Shown here one piece after another: positions 16,229-25,871 of a DNA stretch of 41,318 nt. Source of the stretch: Flemingiibacterium sp045636145 (lineage in GTDB: Bacteria > Bacillota > Clostridia > Oscillospirales > CAG-272); the NCBI GenBank assembly GCA_045636145.1, contig JAZTWV010000008.1, forward strand, positions 1 through 41,318. The letters are read 5' to 3'. The position numbers and the translations under genes are program-made. The notes under the pieces were generated by a model that saw only the letters and a program-made list of their open reading frames with translations, did not search any database and was not told the origin of the DNA. How positions within the stretch are numbered: the first letter of the stretch is position 1; the number at the start of each line of letters is the position of its first letter.

Positions 16229-16265
16229 AAGCTGTCAGCAAGGTTTCACTGACAGCTTGTATTTT
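16229..16265 (+). terminator. Terminator after the HAD phosphatase gene
   Basis: AAGCTGTCAG and CTGACAGCTT form a 10-bp stem with a 10-base loop, followed by GTATTTTT. It may also serve the convergent sulfatase gene. Confidence 0.8.
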
Positions 16266-16315
16266 TAAGTTCCCTGACGCAGGCTGTCAACCGCAGTGCC
16301 GCCCACAAATCACAA

Positions 16316-17800
16316 TCAGGAAAATTCGCGGATATAGTACGCCGAATGCTTGGCTATCTCACCGTTCAGATAATCATACCCAAGCTCCTCCGCAAGGGTA
16401 GGCTCACCGGAAAACATATTCACGCCAAGTCCAAGCCGCTCGCCGTCAATTAAAAAGCCCATTGCCGCAAGGAGCGTGGGAAACATATCCATGCTTGTGA
16501 ATATTCGCCCCGATGTTTCGCCGCGCGGTGTGAGCGCGGCATTAAAGAAGCAGTTGTAAATGGTGCGATCATAGTAATCCACCTCACTGACAAGACGTGT
16601 GTCCATACGTGGATGATCGCCCGATACGATTATTACGCTGTCGCGGTAAAAATCCTGCTCCATGCACCAATCGACAAATTCCGACACCTGCCTGTCAGCA
16701 CAGCTTACCACGTTTTCAAGGCGTGTGCTGTATTCTCCTTCGCACAGCTTACAGCGGTTTCCGTCAACATGGTGGGTGTCTACCGTCAGCATGGTGAAAT
16801 TGAACGGCTCATCCTGCGCCGCAAGCTCGGTTAGCTTGTCTTTGGCGATCTCATAGAGGTACATATCCTCATATCCCCACCAGCCGTCGTGGTAATCCTT
16901 GGCGATATAGCCCTCCTCGCGTGCTGTGTACAGGTCGAATATCCTGTAATCTCCGTGCTGGGTGAAGTAATTGCGCCGTCCGCCGAATGTGGCATTTGAG
17001 CCGCAGAGGAACGTATTTGTGTAGCCGTTATCCGAAAGTATGTCGCCGAGAGTGGTAAGCCCCTTGGCGAAATATTCGTGCTTTGACATATAGTTCTGAC
17101 CGTCGCCGCCAATGGGGAAAGAAAACGGTATGCCTGAGGTGGTGGCAAGAAGTGCCGCCATTGTCCATGTTGTACCGTTTGGGGTATGGAATCCGCCGAG
17201 GCTGCCGTCCTCTTTATCGGTAAAGGATATACCCTCCGATGCCATTCTGGTGAGATTCGGAAGATAATTGTTCTCCGGCTGAGCGCCGCCCACAGCTTCC
17301 GAAGCATAGGTGGTTTCCATGCTTTCAAGGTATATGTGTATGAGATTCTTCGGTTTACCGTTTGCCGTTATGCTTACCGAGTCGGGGTCTATGTAATATT
17401 CCTCGTAGAGTGTGGTTTTTTGACTGATTGCTTCAATATATCCCGGCAGACGAAGCGCATATGCCGCAAAAATCAGCGAGGATACGAACACTGCCGCGCA
17501 TACCGCCGCGCCGATACGCCGAAACAGTTTGCTGGCGTGTATTGAAATAATCACAGCCGCTGTAATATACGCAGCCGCCGCCGCGGCTACCCAAGGGAGG
17601 CTGGACGACAGAATCAGCGCCACGGTGCTTTCTCCTGTTCCCTTAAGCGGAGATACAAGGGTGTAAAGCAGTTCCTTGAATTCAAGATCATAGGTATTCA
17701 TATACCATATGCAGATGGCAAATACGGCGGCACCAAGAAGAAAAAGCACGCCGAAAATGATATAGGGTGCGGATTTTTTTATATGTTTTTTATCACGCAA
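16316..17800 (-). CDS. LtaS/OpgB-type sulfatase (phosphoglycerol transferase family) membrane protein
   Basis: A 494-residue membrane enzyme with three N-terminal membrane segments (~10-33, 58-88, 95-118) and an extracellular alkaline-phosphatase-superfamily domain. The metal-binding stretch IHIYLESMETT, the nucleophile region NGTTWTMAALLATTSGIP (Thr near 210) and the later SGDHPRMD metal site are visible. Relatives transfer glycerol phosphate onto lipoteichoic acid or glucans. Three rather than five membrane segments and the GTTWT motif are closer to OpgB than to canonical LtaS. The start is a TTG at 17800 with GGGAGG eight bases upstream; the upstream frame overlaps the promoter. Confidence 0.82.
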   Translation of the reverse strand: MRDKKHIKKSAPYIIFGVLFLLGAAVFAICIWYMNTYDLEFKELLYTLVSPLKGTGESTVALILSSSLPWVAAAAAAYITAAVIISIHASKLFRRIGAAVCAAVFVSSLIFAAYALRLPGYIEAISQKTTLYEEYYIDPDSVSITANGKPKNLIHIYLESMETTYASEAVGGAQPENNYLPNLTRMASEGISFTDKEDGSLGGFHTPNGTTWTMAALLATTSGIPFSFPIGGDGQNYMSKHEYFAKGLTTLGDILSDNGYTNTFLCGSNATFGGRRNYFTQHGDYRIFDLYTAREEGYIAKDYHDGWWGYEDMYLYEIAKDKLTELAAQDEPFNFTMLTVDTHHVDGNRCKLCEGEYSTRLENVVSCADRQVSEFVDWCMEQDFYRDSVIIVSGDHPRMDTRLVSEVDYYDRTIYNCFFNAALTPRGETSGRIFTSMDMFPTLLAAMGFLIDGERLGLGVNMFSGEPTLAEELGYDYLNGEIAKHSAYYIREFS

Positions 17801-17835
17801 GGTATTGTCCTCCCGAAATAGCAATACATAAAATA

Positions 17836-17864
17836 AGTATAGCATAAAACTGCGGCTTATACAA
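17836..17864 (-). promoter_or_regulatory. Promoter of the sulfatase gene
   Basis: On the minus strand TTGTAT (17864-17859) and TATACT (17841-17836) with a 17-base spacer, 35 bases upstream of the TTG start. This also argues against the longer reading frame. Confidence 0.65.
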
Positions 17865-17975
17865 GAGCTTTTTTGTAAAATCAAAGTTCCAGACGAGATT
17901 TTTTGGCATATAGCAGATAACGGCACGCAAATTTTGCGAAATCATTATATATTTGTGTATTTTTTGTCTATTCTA

Positions 17976-18003
17976 TTGACTTTGAAAAAATTTTCTGTAT
18001 AAT
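17976..18003 (+). promoter_or_regulatory. Sigma-A promoter of the glycyl radical enzyme operon
   Basis: TTGACT (17976-17981) and TATAAT (17998-18003) with a 16-base spacer; a ~65-base leader precedes the start at 18078. Confidence 0.75.
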
Positions 18004-18077
18004 ATAAATTGTAAGGTACTATATAACATTAAGCTGTAAAATACCGCTTTGTCGGTTAATAATACGGAGGGATATTT

Positions 18078-20048
18078 ATGTCTGACAGGCTTCTTAACTA
18101 TGTACTTGAGAGAAAACATCATGAATTCCGAGTGGATTTCTCGGAAAATCTTGCTGAGGAATACAAAAACAAAGGTCTTTCCCCGGCTGAACGCATGGCT
18201 GACCGCTTTGAGCGTCTCTGCCGTGCTCAGGTTCCCCACATTCTCCCGGGTGAGCAGATATGCTATATTCGCACAACAAAGCAGATACCGGACTGCTTTA
18301 CCGAGGATGAATGGAAAGAAATAAAATCCCGGCATTTTATACATGAGCTTGGTTACATATCAAATCTGTCTCCTGATTATGAGACTGCCATAGAAAAAGG
18401 ACTTCTTGCTCTTAGGGAGGAAGCGGATGAGTATTCAAAGCGCGCCATTGACAATATAATTGAGCTTGCAGACCGCTACCGTGCGGAAGCGGAGAAGGTA
18501 GGTCGCGAGGATATTGCCAAGGTGCTTTCTCGCGTTCCCAGATATGGTGCTACAAGCTTCCGTGAGGCACTGCAATTCTTCCGCATCCTTCATTTCTCGC
18601 TGTGGCTTGAAGGAAATTACCACAACACTGTGGGAAGATTTGACAAATATATGTACCCCTACTTCAAGGCGGATATGGACAATGGCGTTTACACCGAGGA
18701 AACTGCGCTTGCGCTCATTGAAGATTTCTTCCTGTCCTTTAACAAGGACAGCGATCTGTATGTGGGCGTACAGCAGGGTGATAACGGTCAGTCTATGGTG
18801 CTCGGCGGCATTGACGAGAACGGGAACGACTGCTTCTCGGAGCTTTCAAAGCTCTGCCTTATGGCAAGCCGCAATCTTAAGATGATCGACCCCAAGATAA
18901 ATCTGCGCGTGTCGAAAAAGACTCCCATCCAGCAGTATATGCTGGGTACGGAGCTTACAAAGGCAGGTCTCGGATTCCCGCAATATTCAAACGATGACGT
19001 GGTAATCCCCGCGCTTATCAAGAAGGGATACGCGCCGGAGGATGCGGCGAACTATGTTGTTGCGGCGTGTTGGGAATTTATCATACCCAAGGTGGGCTTT
19101 GACATTGCAAATATTGCCGCGCTGTCTTTCCCGAAAATGGTGGATAATGTGATTCACGGCGGCTTTTCGGCATACGAAAGCTTCGATGAAGTGATGGAAG
19201 CTGTCAAGCAGGAAATCGCAAAAGAATGCGATAAGATCACATCCGGGATAAAGGACCTGTGGTTTGTTCCCTCGCCCTTTATGAATGTGCTTGTAAGAGA
19301 GCATAAATACAAAAACTTCGGTATGCACGGAACGGGTATTGCCACAGCCACAGATTCCCTTGCGGCAATAAAGAAATATGTATTTGACGAAAAATACATC
19401 ACCGCGTCCGACTTACTTGCGGCGGTGGATTCCAACTTTGAAAACACTCCGGAGCTTTTAAGTAAGCTTAGGAATGAAGCTCCCAAAATGGGCAACAACG
19501 ACGATGCGGCGGATATGATATCTGTTAAGCTTCTCGATATGTTTGCCGATGCACTTGAAGGCAAGACCAACTGTGAGGGCGGCGTGTGGCGTGCCGGCAC
19601 AGGCTCTGCCATGTTCTATCTGTGGCACGCAAACGATATCGGTGCTTCTCCCGATGGCAGAAGAAAGGGTGAACCCTTTGGTACAAACTTCTCCGCCAGC
19701 CTTTTTGCGAAGATTGCAGGTCCCGTTTCTGTTGTGAAATCCTTTACAAAACAGCATTTCGACCGCGCCATTAACGGCGGACCGCTTACCTTAGAGTTCC
19801 ACAACAGCGTGTTCCGCGGCGAGGATGCGATCGGGAAGGTTGCATCTCTTGTGAAATATTTTATCGACTGCGGCGGACATCAGCTCCAGCTCAATGCCGT
19901 GAATCTTGAAACCATGAAGGACGCACAGGCTCACCCCGAAGACTATCAGCGCCTTGTTGTTCGCATCTGGGGATGGAGCGCGTACTTTGTGGAGCTTGAC
20001 CGCGAATATCAGGATCATGTAATAGCCCGTCAGGAATATACGGTTTAA
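18078..20048 (+). CDS. Glycyl radical enzyme of unknown substrate (PFL/diol dehydratase superfamily)
   Basis: A 656-residue protein, shorter than PFL (~760) and than typical diol dehydratases (~790-850). The C-terminal glycyl radical site is RIWGWSAYF with radical Gly632. The thiyl Cys is C331 in YVVAACWEFIIP, followed by Glu333 at the C-x-E position; diol/choline-type enzymes keep this Glu as a base, whereas PFL has Cys-Cys. This suggests lyase or dehydratase chemistry rather than pyruvate cleavage. GASPDGRRKGEPFG (522-535) is the conserved superfamily segment. Start with CGGAGGG upstream. The activase gene follows by 1 base. The Cys-Trp-Glu motif and short length do not match a characterised group I can name. 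Confidence 0.85.
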   Translation: MSDRLLNYVLERKHHEFRVDFSENLAEEYKNKGLSPAERMADRFERLCRAQVPHILPGEQICYIRTTKQIPDCFTEDEWKEIKSRHFIHELGYISNLSPDYETAIEKGLLALREEADEYSKRAIDNIIELADRYRAEAEKVGREDIAKVLSRVPRYGATSFREALQFFRILHFSLWLEGNYHNTVGRFDKYMYPYFKADMDNGVYTEETALALIEDFFLSFNKDSDLYVGVQQGDNGQSMVLGGIDENGNDCFSELSKLCLMASRNLKMIDPKINLRVSKKTPIQQYMLGTELTKAGLGFPQYSNDDVVIPALIKKGYAPEDAANYVVAACWEFIIPKVGFDIANIAALSFPKMVDNVIHGGFSAYESFDEVMEAVKQEIAKECDKITSGIKDLWFVPSPFMNVLVREHKYKNFGMHGTGIATATDSLAAIKKYVFDEKYITASDLLAAVDSNFENTPELLSKLRNEAPKMGNNDDAADMISVKLLDMFADALEGKTNCEGGVWRAGTGSAMFYLWHANDIGASPDGRRKGEPFGTNFSASLFAKIAGPVSVVKSFTKQHFDRAINGGPLTLEFHNSVFRGEDAIGKVASLVKYFIDCGGHQLQLNAVNLETMKDAQAHPEDYQRLVVRIWGWSAYFVELDREYQDHVIARQEYTV

Positions 20049-20049
20049 A

Positions 20050-20865
20050 ATGACGGGAACTGTATTTGACATAAAGGAATTTTCCGTTCATGACGGTCCG
20101 GGCGTGCGTACTACCGTCTTTATGAAGGGTTGTCCCCTCTCCTGCAAGTGGTGCCACAATCCCGAAGGCTTGTCGCCCACACCGGAAGTAATGGTGCGGA
20201 CCGCCAGATGCCGCAGATGCGGTGCCTGTATGAAGCCTTGCTCCCATGAGGGATGCAAACCCTATTCACGCTGTATTAAAGCCTGTCCCGACGGACTTGT
20301 TTCTGTTGTTGGAGTAGAATGGAGTGCCGAGGCACTTGCAGAAAAACTGATGCAGAACGCCGATTTTATGAAGTCCTCAGGCGGCGGTGTAACCATATCT
20401 GGCGGCGAGCCTACCATGCAGGCGGATTTTGTCTGCGAGCTTCTTTGTAGGCTTTCCGGTGTGCACCGCGCTGTCGAGACCTGCGCATACTGCACTGCCG
20501 AGACTTTTATGAGGATTATGGACCGGACAGAGCTTGTTATAATGGATATAAAGCTTGCCGATGCCGTACTTCATAAAAAATGGTGCGGAGTAGACAACAA
20601 ACGAATAATCGAAAACTTCAGAATACTTAAAGACAGCGGCAAGCCTCATATTGTGAGAATACCGCTTATTCCGGATATTACCGACACGGCGGATAATCTC
20701 TCGGCTATCTCCGAGATCGTGTCGGACAGTCCCGTTGAACTGCTTTCCTACAACCCCTTTGCAGGGGCAAAATACGAGGGGGTTGGACGCGTTTACACCC
20801 TTGACTGCAAGAAAAACAGGGATGTTGATATTTCTGTATTTAAAAACGCCGTTTTGAGGGCGTAA
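20050..20865 (+). CDS. Glycyl radical enzyme activating enzyme (radical SAM)
   Basis: A 271-residue activase. The radical SAM cluster ligands are Cys28, Cys32 and Cys35 (GCPLSCKWC). An inserted ferredoxin-like segment has Cys54, 57, 60, 64 and Cys69, 75, 79 for auxiliary 4Fe-4S clusters. The SGGEP motif is at ~117-121. It would generate the glycyl radical on Gly632 of the upstream enzyme, using SAM and reduced flavodoxin or ferredoxin. The insertion is typical of dehydratase-class activases and is absent from the PFL activase, in line with the upstream enzyme not being PFL. Confidence 0.9.
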   Translation: MTGTVFDIKEFSVHDGPGVRTTVFMKGCPLSCKWCHNPEGLSPTPEVMVRTARCRRCGACMKPCSHEGCKPYSRCIKACPDGLVSVVGVEWSAEALAEKLMQNADFMKSSGGGVTISGGEPTMQADFVCELLCRLSGVHRAVETCAYCTAETFMRIMDRTELVIMDIKLADAVLHKKWCGVDNKRIIENFRILKDSGKPHIVRIPLIPDITDTADNLSAISEIVSDSPVELLSYNPFAGAKYEGVGRVYTLDCKKNRDVDISVFKNAVLRA

Positions 20866-20883
20866 CAAGTTAAGGAGAATGTT

Positions 20884-22314
20884 ATGAATTTCTACCGCCG
20901 CAGACCGCTTGCATCAGCCATAAGCTTATGCATTGCCGTGTCTGCGGCGGCTGCCTTTCTTGGGAAGGCGGCAAAGCTTGTGCTTATTGCCGCTGTTTTG
21001 GCTGCCATTTTCGTTATGCCGTTTATATTTCGCCGACGGGAGAAGCATTTGCTTTTCAACATTCCGTCGGCTGTCTTTGTTATCATGTGCGGAGCACTTG
21101 CACTGTGCATGCTGCTGTCGTCCTTCGCGTATTTCAATATCTATGCCGAAGGATATGCTTCTTTTGATGAAGCAGAAATTCGCGCGGTTATAACCGAAGT
21201 AAAAAGCCAGAACAGCTACAGCGGTTTGTATAAAATAAGGCTTGTTTCAGTCGACGGTACAGAGAACCGCGGCGGCGGACTCTTTCTTGATGAGAGCGGT
21301 ACAAGCTTCGCTCTTGGGGACGTGATACGTGTACGTGCCGAATTCTGCGATATCAAAGATGTTTACGATTACGGAGATACAGCTAAGTTTTCCGTATTCG
21401 CTGATGGGTGCGTGTTTGCTTGCCGTACCGAAGAAAGAGCCGATGTGGTAGGGATATGTAATGATGTTGAAGTAAGACTCGCTAAACTGAGGGATACTCT
21501 CTGTGCAAAGCTGTCATTGCATCTTGACCGTGATTCCGCGGCTCTTTCAAAGGCACTTATACTTGGTGAACGGGATGAGCTTGGGAGACTCAGGCGTGAC
21601 TTCAATTATCTTGGTATTACGCATATTCTCGCTCTCAGCGGACTTCATTTGGCGGTGATGACCGGTGCTGTTGAAGGTATGCTCCTCAGACTGAGAATGA
21701 AGCGTCGTTTGAGAATTGTATGTATCATTCTTGCAGTAGGGCTTTATGTGATACTTACAGGTCTTCTTATGTCAGTGGTGCGATCCGCGTTCATGCTTGT
21801 AATCTCCTACGCGGCATCGCTCGTGAGTGAGGACAATGACAGGGTAACGTCGCTGTCCTTTGCGATATGGGTGATAATACTTATAAACCCTGCGGCACTC
21901 TTTGATGTCAGCCTTCAGCTTTCGTTTTTGGCAACACTCGGCGTCATACTGCTAAGAGAATCGGCGGATGACATAATGCCTTCGGGAAAATTTCGGAATC
22001 CTTTTGTTAAAACACTTGTTAGGAGCGCAAAAGGACTTTTGAGGAATATATGTGCGTCAATCGGTGCCCTTCTTTTCGTTTTGCCGCTCCAATGGCTGTA
22101 TTTCAGGGAAATATCCGCAGTATCCGTTCCGGCAACGCTTATAATGGCGTTTTTGTGCGAGGGCTTGCTGATACTGCTTGTACCGTATCTCCTTTTCTCA
22201 GCCGCAGGCCTTGGATTTATATGTCAAATCCTCAGCGTTCCTGTTGTGTTTATGTGCGATTATGCAGTGCGGCGGCAGAATGGCTTTCGCCGGGAGCACA
22301 GCTCATATCACTAA
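20884..22314 (+). CDS. comEC: ComEC/Rec2 family protein, N-terminal part (frameshifted gene)
   Basis: 476 residues: N-terminal membrane segments, an OB-like extracellular region (DUF4131, ~90-170), and the competence domain with HILALSGLHLAVM near 240 and SVVRSAFMLVISYAASL. ComEC is the DNA-uptake channel. The frame ends in an unrelated tail (RRQNGFRREHSSYH) at 22314. The expected continuation (AAEWLSPGAQLISLRYPFAL) lies one frame over, so a single-base loss in a CGGCGG run near 22269-22276 breaks the gene. It starts at 20884 with AAGGAG, 18 bases after the activase gene. Confidence 0.85.
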   Translation: MNFYRRRPLASAISLCIAVSAAAAFLGKAAKLVLIAAVLAAIFVMPFIFRRREKHLLFNIPSAVFVIMCGALALCMLLSSFAYFNIYAEGYASFDEAEIRAVITEVKSQNSYSGLYKIRLVSVDGTENRGGGLFLDESGTSFALGDVIRVRAEFCDIKDVYDYGDTAKFSVFADGCVFACRTEERADVVGICNDVEVRLAKLRDTLCAKLSLHLDRDSAALSKALILGERDELGRLRRDFNYLGITHILALSGLHLAVMTGAVEGMLLRLRMKRRLRIVCIILAVGLYVILTGLLMSVVRSAFMLVISYAASLVSEDNDRVTSLSFAIWVIILINPAALFDVSLQLSFLATLGVILLRESADDIMPSGKFRNPFVKTLVRSAKGLLRNICASIGALLFVLPLQWLYFREISAVSVPATLIMAFLCEGLLILLVPYLLFSAAGLGFICQILSVPVVFMCDYAVRRQNGFRREHSSYH

Positions 22315-23177
22315 GATATCCGTTCGCGCTTCCCATAATTATCGGTCTTGCAGTGGTACTTGTGTTGATGATGCGTAAGAATTTTTCAAGCTGGGCTTAT
22401 TCGCTCATACCGCTGTTTGCCGCCTGCGTTTTGTTTGGGGTCTGCGCCCTGGGGTATCACTGTGCGCATACGGATGATGTAAGCGTGGATTATCTTAATA
22501 ACGGTAAGCATGATGCACTGCTGACTGTATCAAGACGGCACGCCATGGCGATTGATGTGACAAACGGCTCAAAGTCTGCTATGGTCGATATACGCGCCGC
22601 ACTTGCGGAACGGTGTCTTACCGAAATTGATGTACTTATGCTCACGGATATAAAACGCGGTCACACAGGAGCTGTCCGCGCACTTCTTCAGTGCCGTGTG
22701 GTACACCGCATACTGCTCCCGATTCCTTCCGACGAATACGAAAGTTTTCTTCTTGAAGATATCCGTCAAGCGGCAAAGGAATACGGAGCAGAGGTGATAT
22801 TGTATTCTCCCTACTCCGAAAATACGGTTACTTTCGGTGATGTTAAACTGACTGTGCCGAGGCGCACATTTGTTGAGCGTTCTTTATCTCCAATCACTGT
22901 TATCGGCATTGAAGCAGGAAGCACAAAAATCACCTATGCCGGCGCTTCCTCATGGGAGGATGACTACATATGGAGCTTTATCCATGATGCCGATTGTCTG
23001 ATACTCGGCGAAAACGGTCCAACTCTTAAAGCATCGCCTTCAGGTAATATACCGGACGGCGTAAAGCATCTTTGCGTGACGGGCGAGGACAGAGTGGGCT
23101 TTCTTTCCGATTGGCTTTTGGGATATTCGGGCACTCTCTCCTGCGCCACGGTGCACCGAATAAATATTGAAGGCTGA
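22269..23177 (+). pseudogene. comEC: ComEC C-terminal part, separated by a frameshift; degenerate metallo-beta-lactamase domain
   Basis: From ~22269 this frame continues the comEC product: last membrane segments (PFALPIIIGLAVVLVLM, WAYSLIPLFAACVLFGVCAL) and then a metallo-beta-lactamase-like extracellular domain. The usual HxHxDH metal motif is replaced by LTDIKRGHTGAV, keeping only the last His, so a metal-dependent nuclease role is unlikely. The frame is open upstream to 22050, but that part overlaps the first frame and has no homology. Either the gene is inactive, the shift is an assembly error, or ribosomes slip here; the sequence alone cannot decide. Confidence 0.75.
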
Positions 23178-23239
23178 ATCCGTAACATTTTTGAAAATTC
23201 GGCTAGTAAATATTGCTTTTTATTAGTAAAAGGTGTAAA

Positions 23240-24580
23240 ATGGTAGATAATAACCCTACTCCCGTTTTCGGGGGAGAAAGTGAGCAGGATATGGCACTTG
23301 TAAAAAGAATGATTGCGGACGGAATCTGTCTTAACTATCTTGAAACCGATAAATTCAAGACGGGTTATCTCTCCGTGAACCTTATAGCACCGCTTTCGGC
23401 GCAGACCGCGGCAAAAAACGCTCTTATTCCCAATATTCTCATGCGCGGCTCGGTTAAATATCCCAATATGGCAGAAATCAATAAAAAGCTTGATTATCTT
23501 TATGCTTCAAGTATCGGCGCAAGAAATGAAAAGCGCGGAGAGCTTCAGATATTCGGTCTTTGCGCATCTATGATTGACGGTGCTTATACCATTAACGGTG
23601 AGGACCTTATTTCTGACGTTGCGGATATGCTGGCAGAGCTTATTCTTTGTCCTTTGTGTGACGGCGAGGCTTTTGAGCGTGCATATACCGAGAGTGAGAA
23701 GAAAAATCTTATTGATGCGGTGAACGCCAGAATAAACGATAAGGCGTACTATGCTAAAATGCGCTGTATACAGGAAATGTGCAAAAATGAGCGGTTCGGT
23801 GTTTCCGAGACGGGAAGTGCAGAGGAAATTGCCGCCTGCACAGCAGAATCGGTTTATGCACAGTACAGATATGCACTTGAAAAGTATCCGATTGAAATAT
23901 TCTTCGTTGGAAAATGCGATATAGACGCTCTTGAAAAGAAGCTTGCCGAGCTTTTCGGCGGCATTTCAAGAGCTCCCATCGCGCTTCCTGAAACAGAGAT
24001 AATCAGAACGGCGTCCGAAGCTAAATATATTACCGAGGATATGCCTGTGAATCAGGGCAAGCTGAACATCGGCTTCAGACTCGGCTCATATATACAGGAT
24101 GAGGACTATCCTGCGGTTATGATGTTCAATGAGATATTCGGCGGCGGAGTTACTTCCAAGCTGTTTATGAATGTGCGCGAAAAGATGAGCCTTTGCTATT
24201 ACTGCCACAGCGTACCCGAAGCGATGAAAGGTCTGCTTACTGTTTCAAGCGGAATTGAAGTTGACAAGCGTGAAATTGCGGAAAAGGCGATATTCGAACA
24301 GCTTGAGGCGGTACGCCGCGGTGACTTTACAGAGGAAGAATGCGAGAGTGCCAAGCTTGGTCTTATAAATGCATACAGAGAGCTTGGAGACAGCGCGCGC
24401 GGACTTGAGCTGTGGTATCTCGGACGTATGCTGAACGGCATTGTCAACAACCCCGAGGATGTAGTGGCATCTCTTGAGAGGGTCACAAAAGACGAAATAA
24501 TTGCTGCCGCAAAGAGGGTGTCGCTTGACACGGTGTATTTCCTTAACGGCACGCTGAAAGGAGAGGGCAAGGATGCTTAA
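23240..24580 (+). CDS. ymfF: YmfF-type M16 family peptidase-like protein (inactive subunit)
   Basis: A 446-residue M16 (insulinase/mitochondrial processing peptidase) homologue. The HxxEH zinc motif is missing at the usual place (ALIPNILMRGSVKYPNMAEI), as in the non-catalytic partner subunit. Later segments (RLGSYIQDEDYPAVMMFNEI, FGGGVTSKLFMNVREKMSLC) match the family. It pairs with the catalytic YmfH encoded next, overlapping it by 8 bases. The start at 23240 has AAGGTG upstream; an in-frame ATG nine codons earlier lacks a site. Confidence 0.88.
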   Translation: MVDNNPTPVFGGESEQDMALVKRMIADGICLNYLETDKFKTGYLSVNLIAPLSAQTAAKNALIPNILMRGSVKYPNMAEINKKLDYLYASSIGARNEKRGELQIFGLCASMIDGAYTINGEDLISDVADMLAELILCPLCDGEAFERAYTESEKKNLIDAVNARINDKAYYAKMRCIQEMCKNERFGVSETGSAEEIAACTAESVYAQYRYALEKYPIEIFFVGKCDIDALEKKLAELFGGISRAPIALPETEIIRTASEAKYITEDMPVNQGKLNIGFRLGSYIQDEDYPAVMMFNEIFGGGVTSKLFMNVREKMSLCYYCHSVPEAMKGLLTVSSGIEVDKREIAEKAIFEQLEAVRRGDFTEEECESAKLGLINAYRELGDSARGLELWYLGRMLNGIVNNPEDVVASLERVTKDEIIAAAKRVSLDTVYFLNGTLKGEGKDA

Positions 24581-25871
24581 CGTCAGCATAAAGAGAAATG
24601 ATTTTTTGAAGGAAGAATACTACAGCTTCAAGCATAAGAGCGGACTTGACGTGTACGTGTTCCCGAAAAAGCTGTCCACCGCTTACGCTCTGTTTGCCAC
24701 AAAATACGGCTCAATAGATTCAAAATTCAAGCTTTGTGGCGATGACGATTTTACCGTTGTTCCCGACGGTATTGCCCATTATCTTGAACACAAGCTTTTT
24801 GAAAATCCAAACGGTGAGGATACGTTTTCGCGCTTTGCAAGATACGGTGCTTCAGCCAACGCCTACACAGGCAACAACATGACCGCCTATCTTTTCTCCT
24901 GCACCTCGAATTTTAAGGAGTCTCTTGAAATACTGCTTGATTTCGTCAGCACGCCTTATTTCACTCCAGAAACAGTGGAAAAGGAACAGGGCATCATCGC
25001 CCAGGAGATACAGATGTATGACGACCATCCTTTCCGCAGGCTCTATCATATGCTGCTTGAAGCTATGTACGAGAAGCACAATGTGCGCATAAATGTGGCA
25101 GGAACGGTGGAATCTATTTCCCATATTACGGCGGACATACTCTACGAGTGCTACAGGGTGTTCTACAACCCCTCGAATATGATGCTTATTGTCTGCGGCG
25201 ATGTGAGCGTAGACGATGTGAATGAGGTCTGCGACAAGGTGCTCCGTGAGCAGGCTCCTGCGAAGATAATCCGCGATTATCCGCAGGAGAGGGCGGAGGT
25301 ATATATGGCGAGAAGCGAATATGCCATGCAGGTGGCACAGCCGCTGTTTGCCATCGGCGTCAAGGATGTGCACATTCCGGACGATCCGCACGAGCGAATG
25401 AAAAAGAGTGCCGCCTACGATATTCTCAACGATATTCTGTTCGGCAAGGCAGGCGAGCTGTACAATTCTCTCTATGAGGAGGGACTTATCACAGGCAGCT
25501 TTGATGCAGGCTACGGAATAGGTGAGAGCTTTGCATTCAACACGGTGTTCTCCGAGGGAGCGGACCCGGATGAGGTGTTTGCGAGATTCAAAGCCTGCGT
25601 GGAGGATGCTAAAGCAAACGGTCTTCCGAGGGAGGACTTCGAGCGCTCCAAGCGTGCTCTTTATGCCGCTATGATAAAGTGGTTTGACAGCACTGAGGAG
25701 ATCGCGAACAATTTCCTGCAATTTAAGATCGACGGCGGCGATCTTCTTGATTATGCCGATATTATGGGAGCTGTCACCTACGAGGACGTGACAAAGCTTC
25801 TTCATGAAGCGTTCCGTGACGAGTATTACTCTCTTGCGATCGTAAATCCCATGGAAATGGAGGTAGAATGA
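24573..25871 (+). CDS. ymfH: YmfH-type M16 zinc peptidase (catalytic subunit)
   Basis: A 432-residue M16 peptidase with the inverted zinc motif His69-Tyr-Leu-Glu72-His73 (GIAHYLEHKLFE). NAYTGNNMTAYLFSCTSNF and EKEQGIIAQEIQMYDD follow as in YmfH. In Firmicutes ymfF and ymfH are adjacent and are thought to form a peptide-degrading heterodimer. The start overlaps ymfF and the stop overlaps lgt by 4 bases (ATGA), so the three genes are translationally coupled. Confidence 0.92.
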   Translation: MLNVSIKRNDFLKEEYYSFKHKSGLDVYVFPKKLSTAYALFATKYGSIDSKFKLCGDDDFTVVPDGIAHYLEHKLFENPNGEDTFSRFARYGASANAYTGNNMTAYLFSCTSNFKESLEILLDFVSTPYFTPETVEKEQGIIAQEIQMYDDHPFRRLYHMLLEAMYEKHNVRINVAGTVESISHITADILYECYRVFYNPSNMMLIVCGDVSVDDVNEVCDKVLREQAPAKIIRDYPQERAEVYMARSEYAMQVAQPLFAIGVKDVHIPDDPHERMKKSAAYDILNDILFGKAGELYNSLYEEGLITGSFDAGYGIGESFAFNTVFSEGADPDEVFARFKACVEDAKANGLPREDFERSKRALYAAMIKWFDSTEEIANNFLQFKIDGGDLLDYADIMGAVTYEDVTKLLHEAFRDEYYSLAIVNPMEMEVE

